Shown: one piece after another, positions 10,032 through 18,124 of the stretch
How the letters are laid out: each line of letters opens with the position of its first letter
Position numbering within the stretch: the stretch's first letter is position 1
Source of the DNA: Halomonas shengliensis
GTDB lineage: Bacteria > Pseudomonadota > Gammaproteobacteria > Pseudomonadales > Halomonadaceae
DNA: 64,000 nucleotides
Assembly (NCBI RefSeq): GCF_900104135.1
Contig: NZ_FNIV01000007.1
Span: 107,146-171,145, forward strand
Direction of reading: 5' to 3'
Program-made: the position numbers and the translations under genes
The notes under the pieces: model-generated
Told to the model about the DNA's origin: nothing
The model's database searches: none
What the model saw: only the letters and a program-made list of their open reading frames with translations

Positions 10032-10727
10032 ATGCATGTTCATCTGCTGCAGCACGACCCGCACCGGGGTCCGGCACGCCTGGCCGACTGGCTGACCAGC
10101 ATGGGCCACAGCCACACGGTGTTCCACCTCGACGCCGGCGAACTGCCGCCCAGGCTCGCCGACGGCGACGCCCTGATCCTGCTCGACGGCCCCGAGGGCC
10201 CCCTGGACAGCGACCGGCTGCCGTGGCTGAAGGGCGAGCGCAAGCTGGTGGCGCGCGCCCTGGATGGCCACAAGCCGCTGCTCGGCATCGGCTTCGGAGC
10301 CCGCCTGATCGCCGAGGCGCTGGGCGCCGTGGTGGCCCGCGGGACCTTCGCCGAGACCGGCTGGCACCCCGTCACCCTGGCCGCGGAGAACGGCCTGGAC
10401 CTGCCCGAGCGGTTCGACGCCTTCATGTGGCACCGCGAGGTCTTCTCCCTGCCCGAGGAGGCCGTGGCGCTGGGCGGCAGCGCGGCGAGCCCGCTGCAAG
10501 GCTTCGCCTGGGACGGCGGCCGCGTGCTGGGCCTGCTCTGCCACCTGGAGGCCACCGCCGAGAGCGTCGAGGCGCTGCTCGCCCATGTAGCCCCGCCCGA
10601 GGGCAGCGACGCCAGCCCCCACGCCCAGGACGCCGCGGCGATGCTCGCGGACCCGCGGCGCTTCGACCGCCTCGCCCCGCTGCTCGACCGCCTGCTCAGC
10701 CAGTGGCTGCGGAGCGCTGCGGCGTGA
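10032..10727 (+). CDS. Class I glutamine amidotransferase-like protein lacking catalytic Cys
   Basis: 231-aa protein with the flavodoxin-like fold of GMP-synthase-type glutaminases. The nucleophile elbow, normally G-I-C-x-G-x-Q, is GIGFGAR at 85-91, so Gly87 replaces the cysteine. The His and Glu of the triad are kept in CHLE (H171, E173). A typical MWHREVF motif lies at 132-138. Glutamine hydrolysis is therefore unlikely; a binding or regulatory role is inference. No SD is obvious (TTTCCCCC before the ATG). The last 32 bp overlap the end of convergent selU. Confidence 0.75.
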   Translation: MHVHLLQHDPHRGPARLADWLTSMGHSHTVFHLDAGELPPRLADGDALILLDGPEGPLDSDRLPWLKGERKLVARALDGHKPLLGIGFGARLIAEALGAVVARGTFAETGWHPVTLAAENGLDLPERFDAFMWHREVFSLPEEAVALGGSAASPLQGFAWDGGRVLGLLCHLEATAESVEALLAHVAPPEGSDASPHAQDAAAMLADPRRFDRLAPLLDRLLSQWLRSAAA

Positions 10728-11823
10728 CCGCCCCCTGCTCCTCGGACCACTGCCGGGCCACCGCCAGGCAGCTCTCCCAGTCGCCTACGTGGAGGAAGTG
10801 GCCCGGGTCGCGCTTCTCCAGCTGGTAGCGGTACATGGGGTCGTAGTACTCGGTGAGCAGCGGCGCCAGCCACGCCTCGTGGGCCTGGGGGTTGCCGCGC
10901 TCGTGCTCGCGGAAGGCCTGCGCCTGGAGCCGCTGCAGCCGCGCCAGGCGTGCGCTGCCCAGGCGCTTGCGCAGCTTGGCCAGGGACTCCTCCAGCTGCT
11001 TGCGCATCAGCGTCCAGCCCAGCCACTCGCCGCACTGGCGACGATAGACCGCCCACAACTCCTCGATGTAGTCGCGATGGATCTGCGCCAGGCGCCAGTC
11101 CAGCGGCATCTCCACCCGCACCCGCGGGGCGCGCTGCATCGCCTCCCAGAAGGCCAGCGGCAGGTTGGCGCCGCCGATATGGCGCGACTCGTCCTCGACC
11201 ACCACGGGGCCCGGCAGGTCGAGCAGGTGCCGCCCCATGGCGTGCTCGAAGTCGATCTGGCTGGGCGCCTCCAGGGGGTGGCGGCCGAAGGCGGAGCCCT
11301 TGTGACGGGCGCAGCCCTCGAGGTCGAGGCCGTTGTCCAGGGCCAGCACCAGGTCGGTCTTGGCGCAGCCGGTGAGGCCGCCCACCACCAGCAGCGGCTG
11401 TTCGGCGGCGGCGTCGATGCGCGCGCAGAGCGCCTGGCGCATCGCCTTCCAGCCGCCGCGGATGCGCGGCCGGGTGATGCCGGCCTCGGCCAGCCACTGC
11501 TGGGCGATCTGCGAGCGCAGCCCGCCGCGGAAGCAGTAGACGATGGCGTCGGGGTGGCGCGCGAGCAGCTCGCGCCAGGCCGCCACCCGCGCCGCCTTGA
11601 CCTCGCCGCCGACCAGCCGCTCGCCCAGGGCGATCGCCGCGGTCTGGCCGCGCTCCTTGTACTCGATGCCGACCAGGTGGCGCTCGTCATCGTCCATCAG
11701 CGGCAGGTTCACAGCCCCCGGCAGCGCTCCCTGGGCGAACTCCACCGGGGCCCGCACGTCGATCAGCACCCGCCCCTCGCGCAGCAGCGCGAGGTCGGGC
11801 TCGACCAGCGGCAGCTCGCTCAT
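10696..11823 (-). CDS. selU: tRNA 2-selenouridine synthase SelU/MnmH
   Basis: Replaces sulfur by selenium in 2-thiouridine at the wobble position of Lys, Glu and Gln tRNAs, via a geranylated intermediate. The 375-aa protein has an N-terminal rhodanese domain with active Cys97 in YCFRGGLRS, then a P-loop GGLTGCAKT (148-156) in the ATPase-like half. It needs selenophosphate from selD, which lies directly upstream with a 4-bp overlap; the pair forms an operon. Length is normal. Confidence 0.96.
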   Translation of the reverse strand: MSELPLVEPDLALLREGRVLIDVRAPVEFAQGALPGAVNLPLMDDDERHLVGIEYKERGQTAAIALGERLVGGEVKAARVAAWRELLARHPDAIVYCFRGGLRSQIAQQWLAEAGITRPRIRGGWKAMRQALCARIDAAAEQPLLVVGGLTGCAKTDLVLALDNGLDLEGCARHKGSAFGRHPLEAPSQIDFEHAMGRHLLDLPGPVVVEDESRHIGGANLPLAFWEAMQRAPRVRVEMPLDWRLAQIHRDYIEELWAVYRRQCGEWLGWTLMRKQLEESLAKLRKRLGSARLARLQRLQAQAFREHERGNPQAHEAWLAPLLTEYYDPMYRYQLEKRDPGHFLHVGDWESCLAVARQWSEEQGAVTPQRSAATG

Positions 11824-12857
11824 CCCTGCACCTCGAGGCGCGCCGCGCCCCGCGCCGGGACGATCTCGCCGAAGGGCGCCAGGGTCAGGCCGTGCTGGCG
11901 GCCGATGCGCTCCACGTCATCCTCCCAGGCCGGGTCCACGGCGAGCAGCAGGCCGCCGGAGGTCTGGGGGTCGCAGAGCCACTGCCAGTGGGCCTCGTCC
12001 ATCTCGGGCAGGCTCTCGCCCAGCGCCTGGCGGTTGCGCAGGGTGCCGCCGGGCACCGCGCCCCGGCGGCGATAGGCTTCGGCCTCGGCCAGCCGCGGCA
12101 GGCGGCGGAAGTCGATGCGGGCGGCCACCTCGCTGGCCTGGCACACCTCGATCAGGTGGCCGCCGAGGCCGAAGCCGGTGACGTCGGTCATGGCGTGCAC
12201 CCCGGCGATCCGCGCCAGCTCCTCGCCGATGCGGTTGGCGCGCAGCATGGTCTCCCGGGCCAGCCCCTGGTGGCCGGGCTCCAGCAGCCCCTTCTTCTCG
12301 GCGGTGGTCAGCATGCCCACCCCCAGCGGCTTGGTCAGGAACAGCAGGTCGCCGGGCCTGGCGCCCTTGTTGAGCTTGAGGTGGGCGAGGTCGACCAGGC
12401 CGTTGACCGCCAGGCCGAAGATCGGCTCCGGGGCGTCGATGGAGTGGCCGCCGGCCAGGGCCACGCCCAGCTCGCGGCACACCGCCTGGGCCCCGGCCAT
12501 GACGTCGCCGGCCACCTCGGCGGGCAACGTGTCCAGCGGCCAGCCGAGGATGCCCAGCGCCATCACCGGGGTGCCGCCCATGGCGTAGATATCGCTGATG
12601 GCATTGGTGGCGGCGATGCGCCCGAAGTCGAAGGGATCGTCGACGATGGGCATGAAGAAGTCGGTGGTGGCGATCATCCCACGGCCGTCGCCGAGGTCGT
12701 AGACGGCGGCGTCCTCGCGGCCCTGGTTGCCGACGATCAGCCGCGAGTGGGTCGCCCCGGGGCCGGCCTTGGCCAGGATGCCGTCGAGCACGTCGGGGGC
12801 GATCTTGCAGCCGCAGCCGGCACCGTGGCTGTACTGGGTCAGGCGGATGGCGCTCAT
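11820..12857 (-). CDS. selD: Selenide, water dikinase SelD
   Basis: Makes selenophosphate from selenide and ATP. The 345-aa protein has the active-site loop SHGAGCGCKIAP with Cys15 (equivalent to E. coli Cys17) and Lys18. The glycine-rich ATP loop and TDVTGFGLGGH are typical of the AIRS-like fold. Cysteine, not selenocysteine, is encoded at the active site. The ATG at 12857 has AGGAG upstream; a start 10 codons earlier is open but weaker. Coupled to selU. Confidence 0.97.
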   Translation of the reverse strand: MSAIRLTQYSHGAGCGCKIAPDVLDGILAKAGPGATHSRLIVGNQGREDAAVYDLGDGRGMIATTDFFMPIVDDPFDFGRIAATNAISDIYAMGGTPVMALGILGWPLDTLPAEVAGDVMAGAQAVCRELGVALAGGHSIDAPEPIFGLAVNGLVDLAHLKLNKGARPGDLLFLTKPLGVGMLTTAEKKGLLEPGHQGLARETMLRANRIGEELARIAGVHAMTDVTGFGLGGHLIEVCQASEVAARIDFRRLPRLAEAEAYRRRGAVPGGTLRNRQALGESLPEMDEAHWQWLCDPQTSGGLLLAVDPAWEDDVERIGRQHGLTLAPFGEIVPARGAARLEVQG

Positions 12858-12916
12858 CGAAGTCTCCTCTGGTTCGTTACCGGTCATTCTACACCAGGGG
12901 CCTCGCCGGACGTCTC

Positions 12917-12987
12917 AGGTGGAAATACCGCTCAAGGCTTCCCCGGTGACAGGCCTTCGCTATCACAGCATGATCAACGCGATAGCC
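12917..12987 (-). repeat. R1 remnant, copy B (outer arms only)
   Basis: On the minus strand, GGCTATCGC...GATAGCGAAG matches the left outer arm of R1-F, then joins directly to CCTGTCACCGGGGAAGCCTTGAGCGGT, matching its right outer arm. The central core of about 80-90 bp is missing. It lies between radA and selD. Confidence 0.7.
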
Positions 12988-12997
12988 ACACACATCG

Positions 12998-14380
12998 CTA
13001 CAGCGCCTCCAGGGCGTCGGCGAGCTTGTCCACGGCGACCACCTCCATGCCCTCGGGGCTGCGCTTGGGGGCGTTGCCCCGCGGCACGATGGCGCGGGTG
13101 AAGCCGTGCTTGGCGGCCTCGACGATGCGCTCCTGGCCGCTGGGCACCGGGCGGATCTCGCCGGAGAGCCCCACCTCGCCGAACACCACCAGCTCGCGGG
13201 GCAGCGGCCGGCTCTGCAGGCTGGAGACCACCGCCAGCAGCACCGCGAGGTCGGCGCTGGTCTCGAGCACCTTCACGCCCCCCACCACGTTGAGGAAGAC
13301 GTCCTGGTCGCCGGTGAAGAGCCCGCCGTGGCGGTGCAGCACGGCGAGCAGCATGGCCAGGCGGTTGGCATCCAGGCCCACCGCCACCCGCCGCGGGTTG
13401 CCCAGCGGCGAGTCGTCGAGCAGTGCCTGCACCTCTACCAGGATGGGGCGGGTGCCCTCCCACACCACCATCACCAGGCTGCCCGGGGCCTGCTCCTCGG
13501 TGCGCGACAGGAAGATGGCGCTGGGGTTCTTCACCTCCTTGAGGCCGTGCTCGAGCATGGCGAAGACGCCCAGCTCGTTGACCGCGCCGAAGCGGTTCTT
13601 CTGGCCGCGCAGGGTGCGGAAGCGCGAGTCGGCGCCGCCCTCCAGCAGCAGCGAGGCATCGATCATGTGCTCCAGCACCTTGGGCCCGGCCAGGGTGCCA
13701 TCCTTGGTGACATGCCCCACCAGCAGCAGCACGGTGTCGCTGCCCTTGGCGAAGCGGGTCAGCGCCGCGGCGGATTCGCGCACCTGGGCCACGCCCCCCG
13801 GCGCCGAGGCGATCTCCTCCAGGTGCATGGTCTGGATGGAGTCGATGATCAGGATCTCCGGGCGCTCGCGCTCGGCCACCGCCAGCACCGTCTCGACGCT
13901 GGTCTCGGCCAGCATCTTGAGCCCCTGGGTGGGCAGCTGCAGGCGGTGGGCGCGCATCGCCACCTGGGAGAGCGACTCCTCGCCGGTGACGTAGAGCACC
14001 CGGCGCGACTGGGCCAGCTTGCAGGCGGTCTGCAGCAGCAGGGTCGACTTGCCGGCGCCGGGGTGGCCACCCAGCAGCACCGCCGAGCCCGGTACCAGGC
14101 CGCCGCCCAGCACCCGATCGAACTCGGCGAAGGTGGAGGAGAGCCGGGGCACCTCGCCGAGGTCGACCTGGGCCAGGTCGACCACCTCGCGGGTCAGGGC
14201 GCCGGCGTAGCCGCTGCGCGCCGCGCCCGCGGCGGCACCACCGCCTGCCCCGGGCCGCGCCGTGGCGAGGCGCACCTCGCTCAGGGTGTTCCATTCCCGG
14301 CAGCTGGTGCACTGCCCCTGCCACTTGCGGTACTCGGCACCGCACTCGGTGCAGACGAAGGCGCTCTTTGCCTTGGCCAT
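12998..14380 (-). CDS. radA: DNA repair protein RadA/Sms
   Basis: 460-aa RecA-like hexameric ATPase helping branch migration in recombinational repair. N-terminal zinc finger cysteines C10, C13, C24 and C27; Walker A GGHPGAGKST near residue 100; the RadA-specific KNRFG motif in GQKNRFGAVNELG; and a C-terminal Lon-like domain. Start at 14380 (MAKAKSAFVCTECG) matches the family; the frame runs 16 codons further up without similarity. Confidence 0.97.
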   Translation of the reverse strand: MAKAKSAFVCTECGAEYRKWQGQCTSCREWNTLSEVRLATARPGAGGGAAAGAARSGYAGALTREVVDLAQVDLGEVPRLSSTFAEFDRVLGGGLVPGSAVLLGGHPGAGKSTLLLQTACKLAQSRRVLYVTGEESLSQVAMRAHRLQLPTQGLKMLAETSVETVLAVAERERPEILIIDSIQTMHLEEIASAPGGVAQVRESAAALTRFAKGSDTVLLLVGHVTKDGTLAGPKVLEHMIDASLLLEGGADSRFRTLRGQKNRFGAVNELGVFAMLEHGLKEVKNPSAIFLSRTEEQAPGSLVMVVWEGTRPILVEVQALLDDSPLGNPRRVAVGLDANRLAMLLAVLHRHGGLFTGDQDVFLNVVGGVKVLETSADLAVLLAVVSSLQSRPLPRELVVFGEVGLSGEIRPVPSGQERIVEAAKHGFTRAIVPRGNAPKRSPEGMEVVAVDKLADALEAL

Positions 14381-14415
14381 GGCTCTCTCGTCACTTGGGG
14401 TGGCTGACAACGGCA

Positions 14416-14438
14416 GGGGGCGGCCCAAGGCCGCCCCC
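14416..14438 (-). terminator. Hairpin between nlpE-like gene and radA
   Basis: A perfect 10-bp stem GGGGGCGGCC/GGCCGCCCCC with a 3-nt loop lies 24 bp past the stop of the upstream lipoprotein gene. There is no clear T-run on the minus side, so termination strength is uncertain. Confidence 0.5.
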
Positions 14439-14461
14439 GTTTCACGCGCTGGCGCGGGCGA

Positions 14462-14911
14462 TCACTGCCGCTGGAGCTGCAGCATCTCGCTGTTCTGGAA
14501 GCGACGACGCTGGGGGTCGATCAGCTCCAGGGTCTGGGGGTCGAGGCGCAGGAAGTAGTAGATCTGCCCCTCGCCGTCCGGCGTCAGCTCGTAGACGGTG
14601 GCGTCGGGCTCCTCGGCGGTGCCCTGCAGCACCTCCCAGTTGCCGGCGTAGTTCTCGTCCGGCGGGCTCTGCGGATGGCCCCGATAGGAGGCGTTGAGCT
14701 CGAAGGTGCGCTCGCCGGCGGCGGCCTGCTCGTCGCCGCGCAGCAGCACGTCGAGGTCGATGCCGTCGCAGTTGCGGCACGGCAGGGTGCCCTGGTAACG
14801 CTCCTCGTCGGGCTCCACGGCGGCGCCGTCGGGGCCTCCGGTGGGGCCGGCGGCACAGCCGGCGAGCAGTGCGAGCAGCGCCGAGCCGGCAAGCAAGGTC
14901 CTGATTTGCAT
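14462..14911 (-). CDS. NlpE N-terminal domain lipoprotein
   Basis: 149-aa predicted lipoprotein. Signal peptide with lipobox LLAGC, lipidated Cys19. The NlpE-type CxxC appears as LPCRNCDGID (C45, C48). E. coli NlpE is an outer-membrane lipoprotein that signals surface and copper stress to Cpx; here only the N-terminal domain is present, as in many non-enteric homologues. AGGAGG precedes the ATG at 14911. Role in copper or envelope stress is inferred from the domain. Confidence 0.85.
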   Translation of the reverse strand: MQIRTLLAGSALLALLAGCAAGPTGGPDGAAVEPDEERYQGTLPCRNCDGIDLDVLLRGDEQAAAGERTFELNASYRGHPQSPPDENYAGNWEVLQGTAEEPDATVYELTPDGEGQIYYFLRLDPQTLELIDPQRRRFQNSEMLQLQRQ

Positions 14912-15004
14912 ATGTGTCCTCCTGGGCAGTGGGCGTGACACCGTGTACCGCTGTCCACGGCGGCCTGAGTCACAGCATAACCGCTGACACGCCCGGCGCA
15001 CAGG

Positions 15005-15904
15005 TCAGCCGCCGACGCCGGCCTGCACATGGGCGAACACCAGCGCCAGCACCACCGGCATCACCACCAGCGACCCCAGGTTGCCGATCAGCACCAGCGA
15101 GGCGACCTTGTGGGGCTCCTGGCGATACTGCTCCGCCACCAGGTAGTTGAGCACCGCCGGCGGCAGCGCGGCGAACACCCACAGCGCCGCGGCCTGCAGG
15201 CCGGAGAGCCCCAGCCACCACACCAGCGGGGCGGCCAGCACCAGCCCCGAGAGCGGGCAGAGCACCGCCCCCAGCAGGCCGGTCTTCCAGTCGGAGAAGT
15301 CGATGTCGAGCATGCGCACGCCGAGGGCGAAGAGCAGCAGCGGGATGCACACCCCGCCCAGCATGTGCAGCGCCTCCAGCAGCCAGCCGGGCAGCGGCAG
15401 CCCCAACAGGTTGACCGCCAGGCCGGCGAAGGTAGCCAGCACGATGGGCAGGCGCAGGATGCGCAGCAGCGACGAGCCGGGGCTGAGCATCCACAGCCCC
15501 ACCGTGAAGTGCAGCAGCATCTCGACGATGAACAGCACCACCGCCGCCGGCAGCGCCGCCTCGCCGAAGGCCAGCAGCAGCAGCGGAATGCCCATGTTGC
15601 CGGAGTTGTTGAACATCATCGGCGGCAGGAAGGTCTTCACCTCCAGCCCCAGCCAGCGCACCAGCGGCCACAGCACCAGCCCCGAGCCCAGCACCACCAC
15701 CACGCCGCCCAGCGCCAGGCCGGCATACTCCTCCAGCGGTGCCTGGCCGTCGGCCAGCACCGCGAACACCAGCATGGGCACGAAGAGCTCCATGTTGAGG
15801 GTGTTGAGGGTGGCGATGTCGGGGCTGCGGAAGCGGCCGTAGAGGGTGCCGCAGCCGGCGATCAGGAATACCGGCAGCAGGGTGGCAAGGATCTGGGCGG
15901 TCAT
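15005..15904 (-). CDS. AEC family transporter
   Basis: 299-aa inner-membrane protein with about ten hydrophobic segments and the AEC (auxin efflux carrier/malate permease) pattern: N-terminal ILATLLPVFLIAGCG, the central MMFNNSGNMGIPLLLLAF motif and the C-terminal helix LGSLVVMPVVLALVF. Substrates in this family are organic or amino acids; the specific one cannot be told. Divergent from hisC with 117 bp between. Confidence 0.88.
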   Translation of the reverse strand: MTAQILATLLPVFLIAGCGTLYGRFRSPDIATLNTLNMELFVPMLVFAVLADGQAPLEEYAGLALGGVVVVLGSGLVLWPLVRWLGLEVKTFLPPMMFNNSGNMGIPLLLLAFGEAALPAAVVLFIVEMLLHFTVGLWMLSPGSSLLRILRLPIVLATFAGLAVNLLGLPLPGWLLEALHMLGGVCIPLLLFALGVRMLDIDFSDWKTGLLGAVLCPLSGLVLAAPLVWWLGLSGLQAAALWVFAALPPAVLNYLVAEQYRQEPHKVASLVLIGNLGSLVVMPVVLALVFAHVQAGVGG

Positions 15905-16021
15905 CGCGGACTCTTGTGATGTGGGCTCGGATGGCCGCCCAGCCTAGCACGAAGGCGGCTTGCGCGGCCCGGCCGCGCGGGTCACCATGCCCCCATCCCC
16001 TCCCAGACCCGAGCGAGAGCC

Positions 16022-17086
16022 ATGAGCAAGTTCTGGAGCCCCGAGGTACGCGAGCTGACACCCTACGTGCCCGGCGAGCAGCCCCGCGAACGCCTGATCA
16101 AGCTGAACACCAACGAGAACCCCTACCCGCCGGCCCCGGGGGTCGAGGCGGCGCTGCGCGACTTCCCCGCCGACCACCTGCGCCGCTACCCCGACCCCGA
16201 GTCCCGCGCCCTGCGCGAGGCGCTGGCCGAGGCGCTCGGCGTGGCGGCGGAGAACGTCTTCGTGGGCAACGGTTCCGACGAGGTGCTGGCGCTGGCCTTC
16301 CAGGCCTTCTTCCGCCAGTCGCGCCCGCTGGAGATGCCGGCGATCACCTACAGCTTCTACCCTGTCTACTGCAGGCTCTACGGCGTCGAGCGCCGCGCCC
16401 TGCCGCTGGCTGCCGACTGGACGGTGGACCTGGACGCCTTCTCCGCCGAGGCGGGCGGGGCGATCTTCGCCAACCCCAACGCCCCCACCGGCCACGGCCA
16501 CGGCCGCGTGGCCATCGCCGCCCTGCTCGAGCGGCTCAGCGAGGCGGTGGTGCTGGTGGACGAGGCCTACGTGGACTTCGGCGGCGAGAGCGCGGTGCCG
16601 CTGGTGGAGCGCTTCCCCAACCTGCTGGTCACCGGCACCTTCTCCAAGTCGCGCAGCCTCGCCGGCCTGCGCCTGGGCTATGCGGTGGGCTCCCGGGAGC
16701 TGATCGAGGGGCTCGAGCGGGTCAAGGACTCCTTCAACTCCTACCCGGTGGATAGCCTGGCCAGCGCCCTGGCGATCGCCTCCCTGGCCGACGACGCGCA
16801 CTTCGCGGCCTGCCGGGAGCGGGTGATCACCACCCGCGAGCGCACCCGCGCCTCGCTCGAGCGGCTGGGTTTCGAGGTGCTGCCGTCCCAGGCCAACTTC
16901 CTGCTGGCGCGCCACCCCGACCAGGACGCCGCCCAGCTGTTCGTGGGGCTGCGCGAGCGCGGCATCCTGGTGCGCCACTTCAACACCGAGGCGCTGCGCG
17001 ACCACCTGCGCATCAGCATCGGCACCGACGACGAGATGACAAGCCTCGTCGAGGCCCTGGAGCTGCTCTGCCAGGCGCCGGCCTGA
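16022..17086 (+). CDS. hisC: Histidinol-phosphate aminotransferase HisC
   Basis: 354-aa PLP enzyme converting imidazole-acetol phosphate to histidinol phosphate. LNTNENPYPP (29-38) at the N terminus, NPNAPTG (151-157), DEAYVDF, and the Schiff-base Lys209 in TFSKSRSLAGLRLGY are all typical. It is separate from hisBHAF, about 7 kb away, and followed by a strong terminator. GAGCGAGAG precedes the ATG. Confidence 0.96.
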   Translation: MSKFWSPEVRELTPYVPGEQPRERLIKLNTNENPYPPAPGVEAALRDFPADHLRRYPDPESRALREALAEALGVAAENVFVGNGSDEVLALAFQAFFRQSRPLEMPAITYSFYPVYCRLYGVERRALPLAADWTVDLDAFSAEAGGAIFANPNAPTGHGHGRVAIAALLERLSEAVVLVDEAYVDFGGESAVPLVERFPNLLVTGTFSKSRSLAGLRLGYAVGSRELIEGLERVKDSFNSYPVDSLASALAIASLADDAHFAACRERVITTRERTRASLERLGFEVLPSQANFLLARHPDQDAAQLFVGLRERGILVRHFNTEALRDHLRISIGTDDEMTSLVEALELLCQAPA

Positions 17087-17114
17087 ACGCCGACACCAGG
17101 CGGCCAGAAACGCG

Positions 17115-17151
17115 AAAGCCCCGCGACGCCGAAGCGTCGCGGGGCTTTCTT
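17115..17151 (+). terminator. Bidirectional terminator hisC / suhB
   Basis: A perfect 15-bp stem, AAAGCCCCGCGACGC paired with GCGTCGCGGGGCTTT, with a CGAA tetraloop lies between the convergent genes. It has A- and T-rich flanks for both directions. Confidence 0.92.
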
Positions 17152-17168
17152 ATGCCGGGCCCGGGGGC

Positions 17169-17963
17169 TCAGAAGTGCGGCTTGAGCTGCTGCACCAGGG
17201 CCTTGTAGAGGCGCGGCCCGGCCGCCATCAGGCGCCCCTCCACGGCCACCGTGGGCTGGCCGTCGGGGGTGCCCATCAGCGCCCCGGCCTCCTTGAGCAG
17301 CAGGGTGCCGACGTGCATGTCCTGCTCCTCCAGGCCCAGCACGAAGGCGGCATCGGCGCGGCCGGAGGCGAGCTCGGCGAGGTCGAGCAGGCCGCTGCCG
17401 GTGGCGCGCTGGGTCTCCACCACCGGGCCGAGCTGCTGCACCAGGGTCAGGTAGTCGGGCAGGTAGCGGTTGCGCAGCCAGGTCTCGGGCAGCCCCATGG
17501 CGATGCGGGTGCCACCGACGGCGTGGCTCTTGGGCACGCGGATGCGCTTGCCGTTGTGCTGGGCGCCGCGGCCCCGGCTGGCCAGGTACTCGTCGTCGCT
17601 GAAGGGACAGATCACCACCGCATGCTCCGGACGGCCCTTGATCAGGCACACCAGCGACAGGGCGAAACCGGGGGCGGCGACGCCGAGGTTGGAGTAGCCG
17701 TGGAAGGGTTCGATGCGCCACAGCACGTCGCGGCCCTCGCCCTCTCCCTCGCGGTGGGGCGTGAAGCGACCGGCGACGCCGTGCTGGGGGTAGCCGCGGG
17801 AGAGCTGACGCACGATCAGCGACTCGGCGTTGCGGGCGGCGTCCTCCAGCAGGCGGTCGAGGTTGTGCTCTTCGTGGGCGTTCTCGATGCGCTCGCGGAT
17901 GCGCAGGAACTGCTCGCCGGCGCTGCGGGCGGCGCGCAGCGCGAATTGGACCATCGGATGCAT
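17169..17963 (-). CDS. suhB: SuhB-like inositol monophosphatase family protein, catalytic site degenerate
   Basis: 264 aa, collinear with E. coli SuhB from MHPM onward (GYPQH, GAQHNGKRIR, RATGSGLLDLAELASGR all align). The metal and catalytic motifs do not match: the usual TEESG region reads GVAGRF (62-67), and the WVIDPLDGTTNF motif reads WRIEPFHGYSNL (82-93), so Asp84 is Glu and Asp87 is His. Only the C-terminal Asp (D215) of the WD motif remains. Phosphatase activity is doubtful. E. coli SuhB also works as an rRNA antitermination factor with the Nus complex, a role not needing catalysis, and that is the more likely function here (inference). The start is set by alignment. Confidence 0.88.
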   Translation of the reverse strand: MHPMVQFALRAARSAGEQFLRIRERIENAHEEHNLDRLLEDAARNAESLIVRQLSRGYPQHGVAGRFTPHREGEGEGRDVLWRIEPFHGYSNLGVAAPGFALSLVCLIKGRPEHAVVICPFSDDEYLASRGRGAQHNGKRIRVPKSHAVGGTRIAMGLPETWLRNRYLPDYLTLVQQLGPVVETQRATGSGLLDLAELASGRADAAFVLGLEEQDMHVGTLLLKEAGALMGTPDGQPTVAVEGRLMAAGPRLYKALVQQLKPHF

Positions 17964-18124
17964 GATCGGGCCTTGGGAGTCGGTGGTGTTAAAGAACGGG
18001 CGTTCGCGTCGAACGTTGGCGCGAATCCTAGCAGAAGCGCGCGGGGCGCGCCATCGGGCTCGAAGCACGAGGCCGGCGTGCTAGACTTCCCTCCTTCCGC
18101 TCCACCAGCCTCACGGGAAGCCCC

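Noticed and set aside
11892..13994. 700-aa plus-strand open frame over selD and radA
   Set aside because: Antisense shadow of two certain genes with low-complexity composition.
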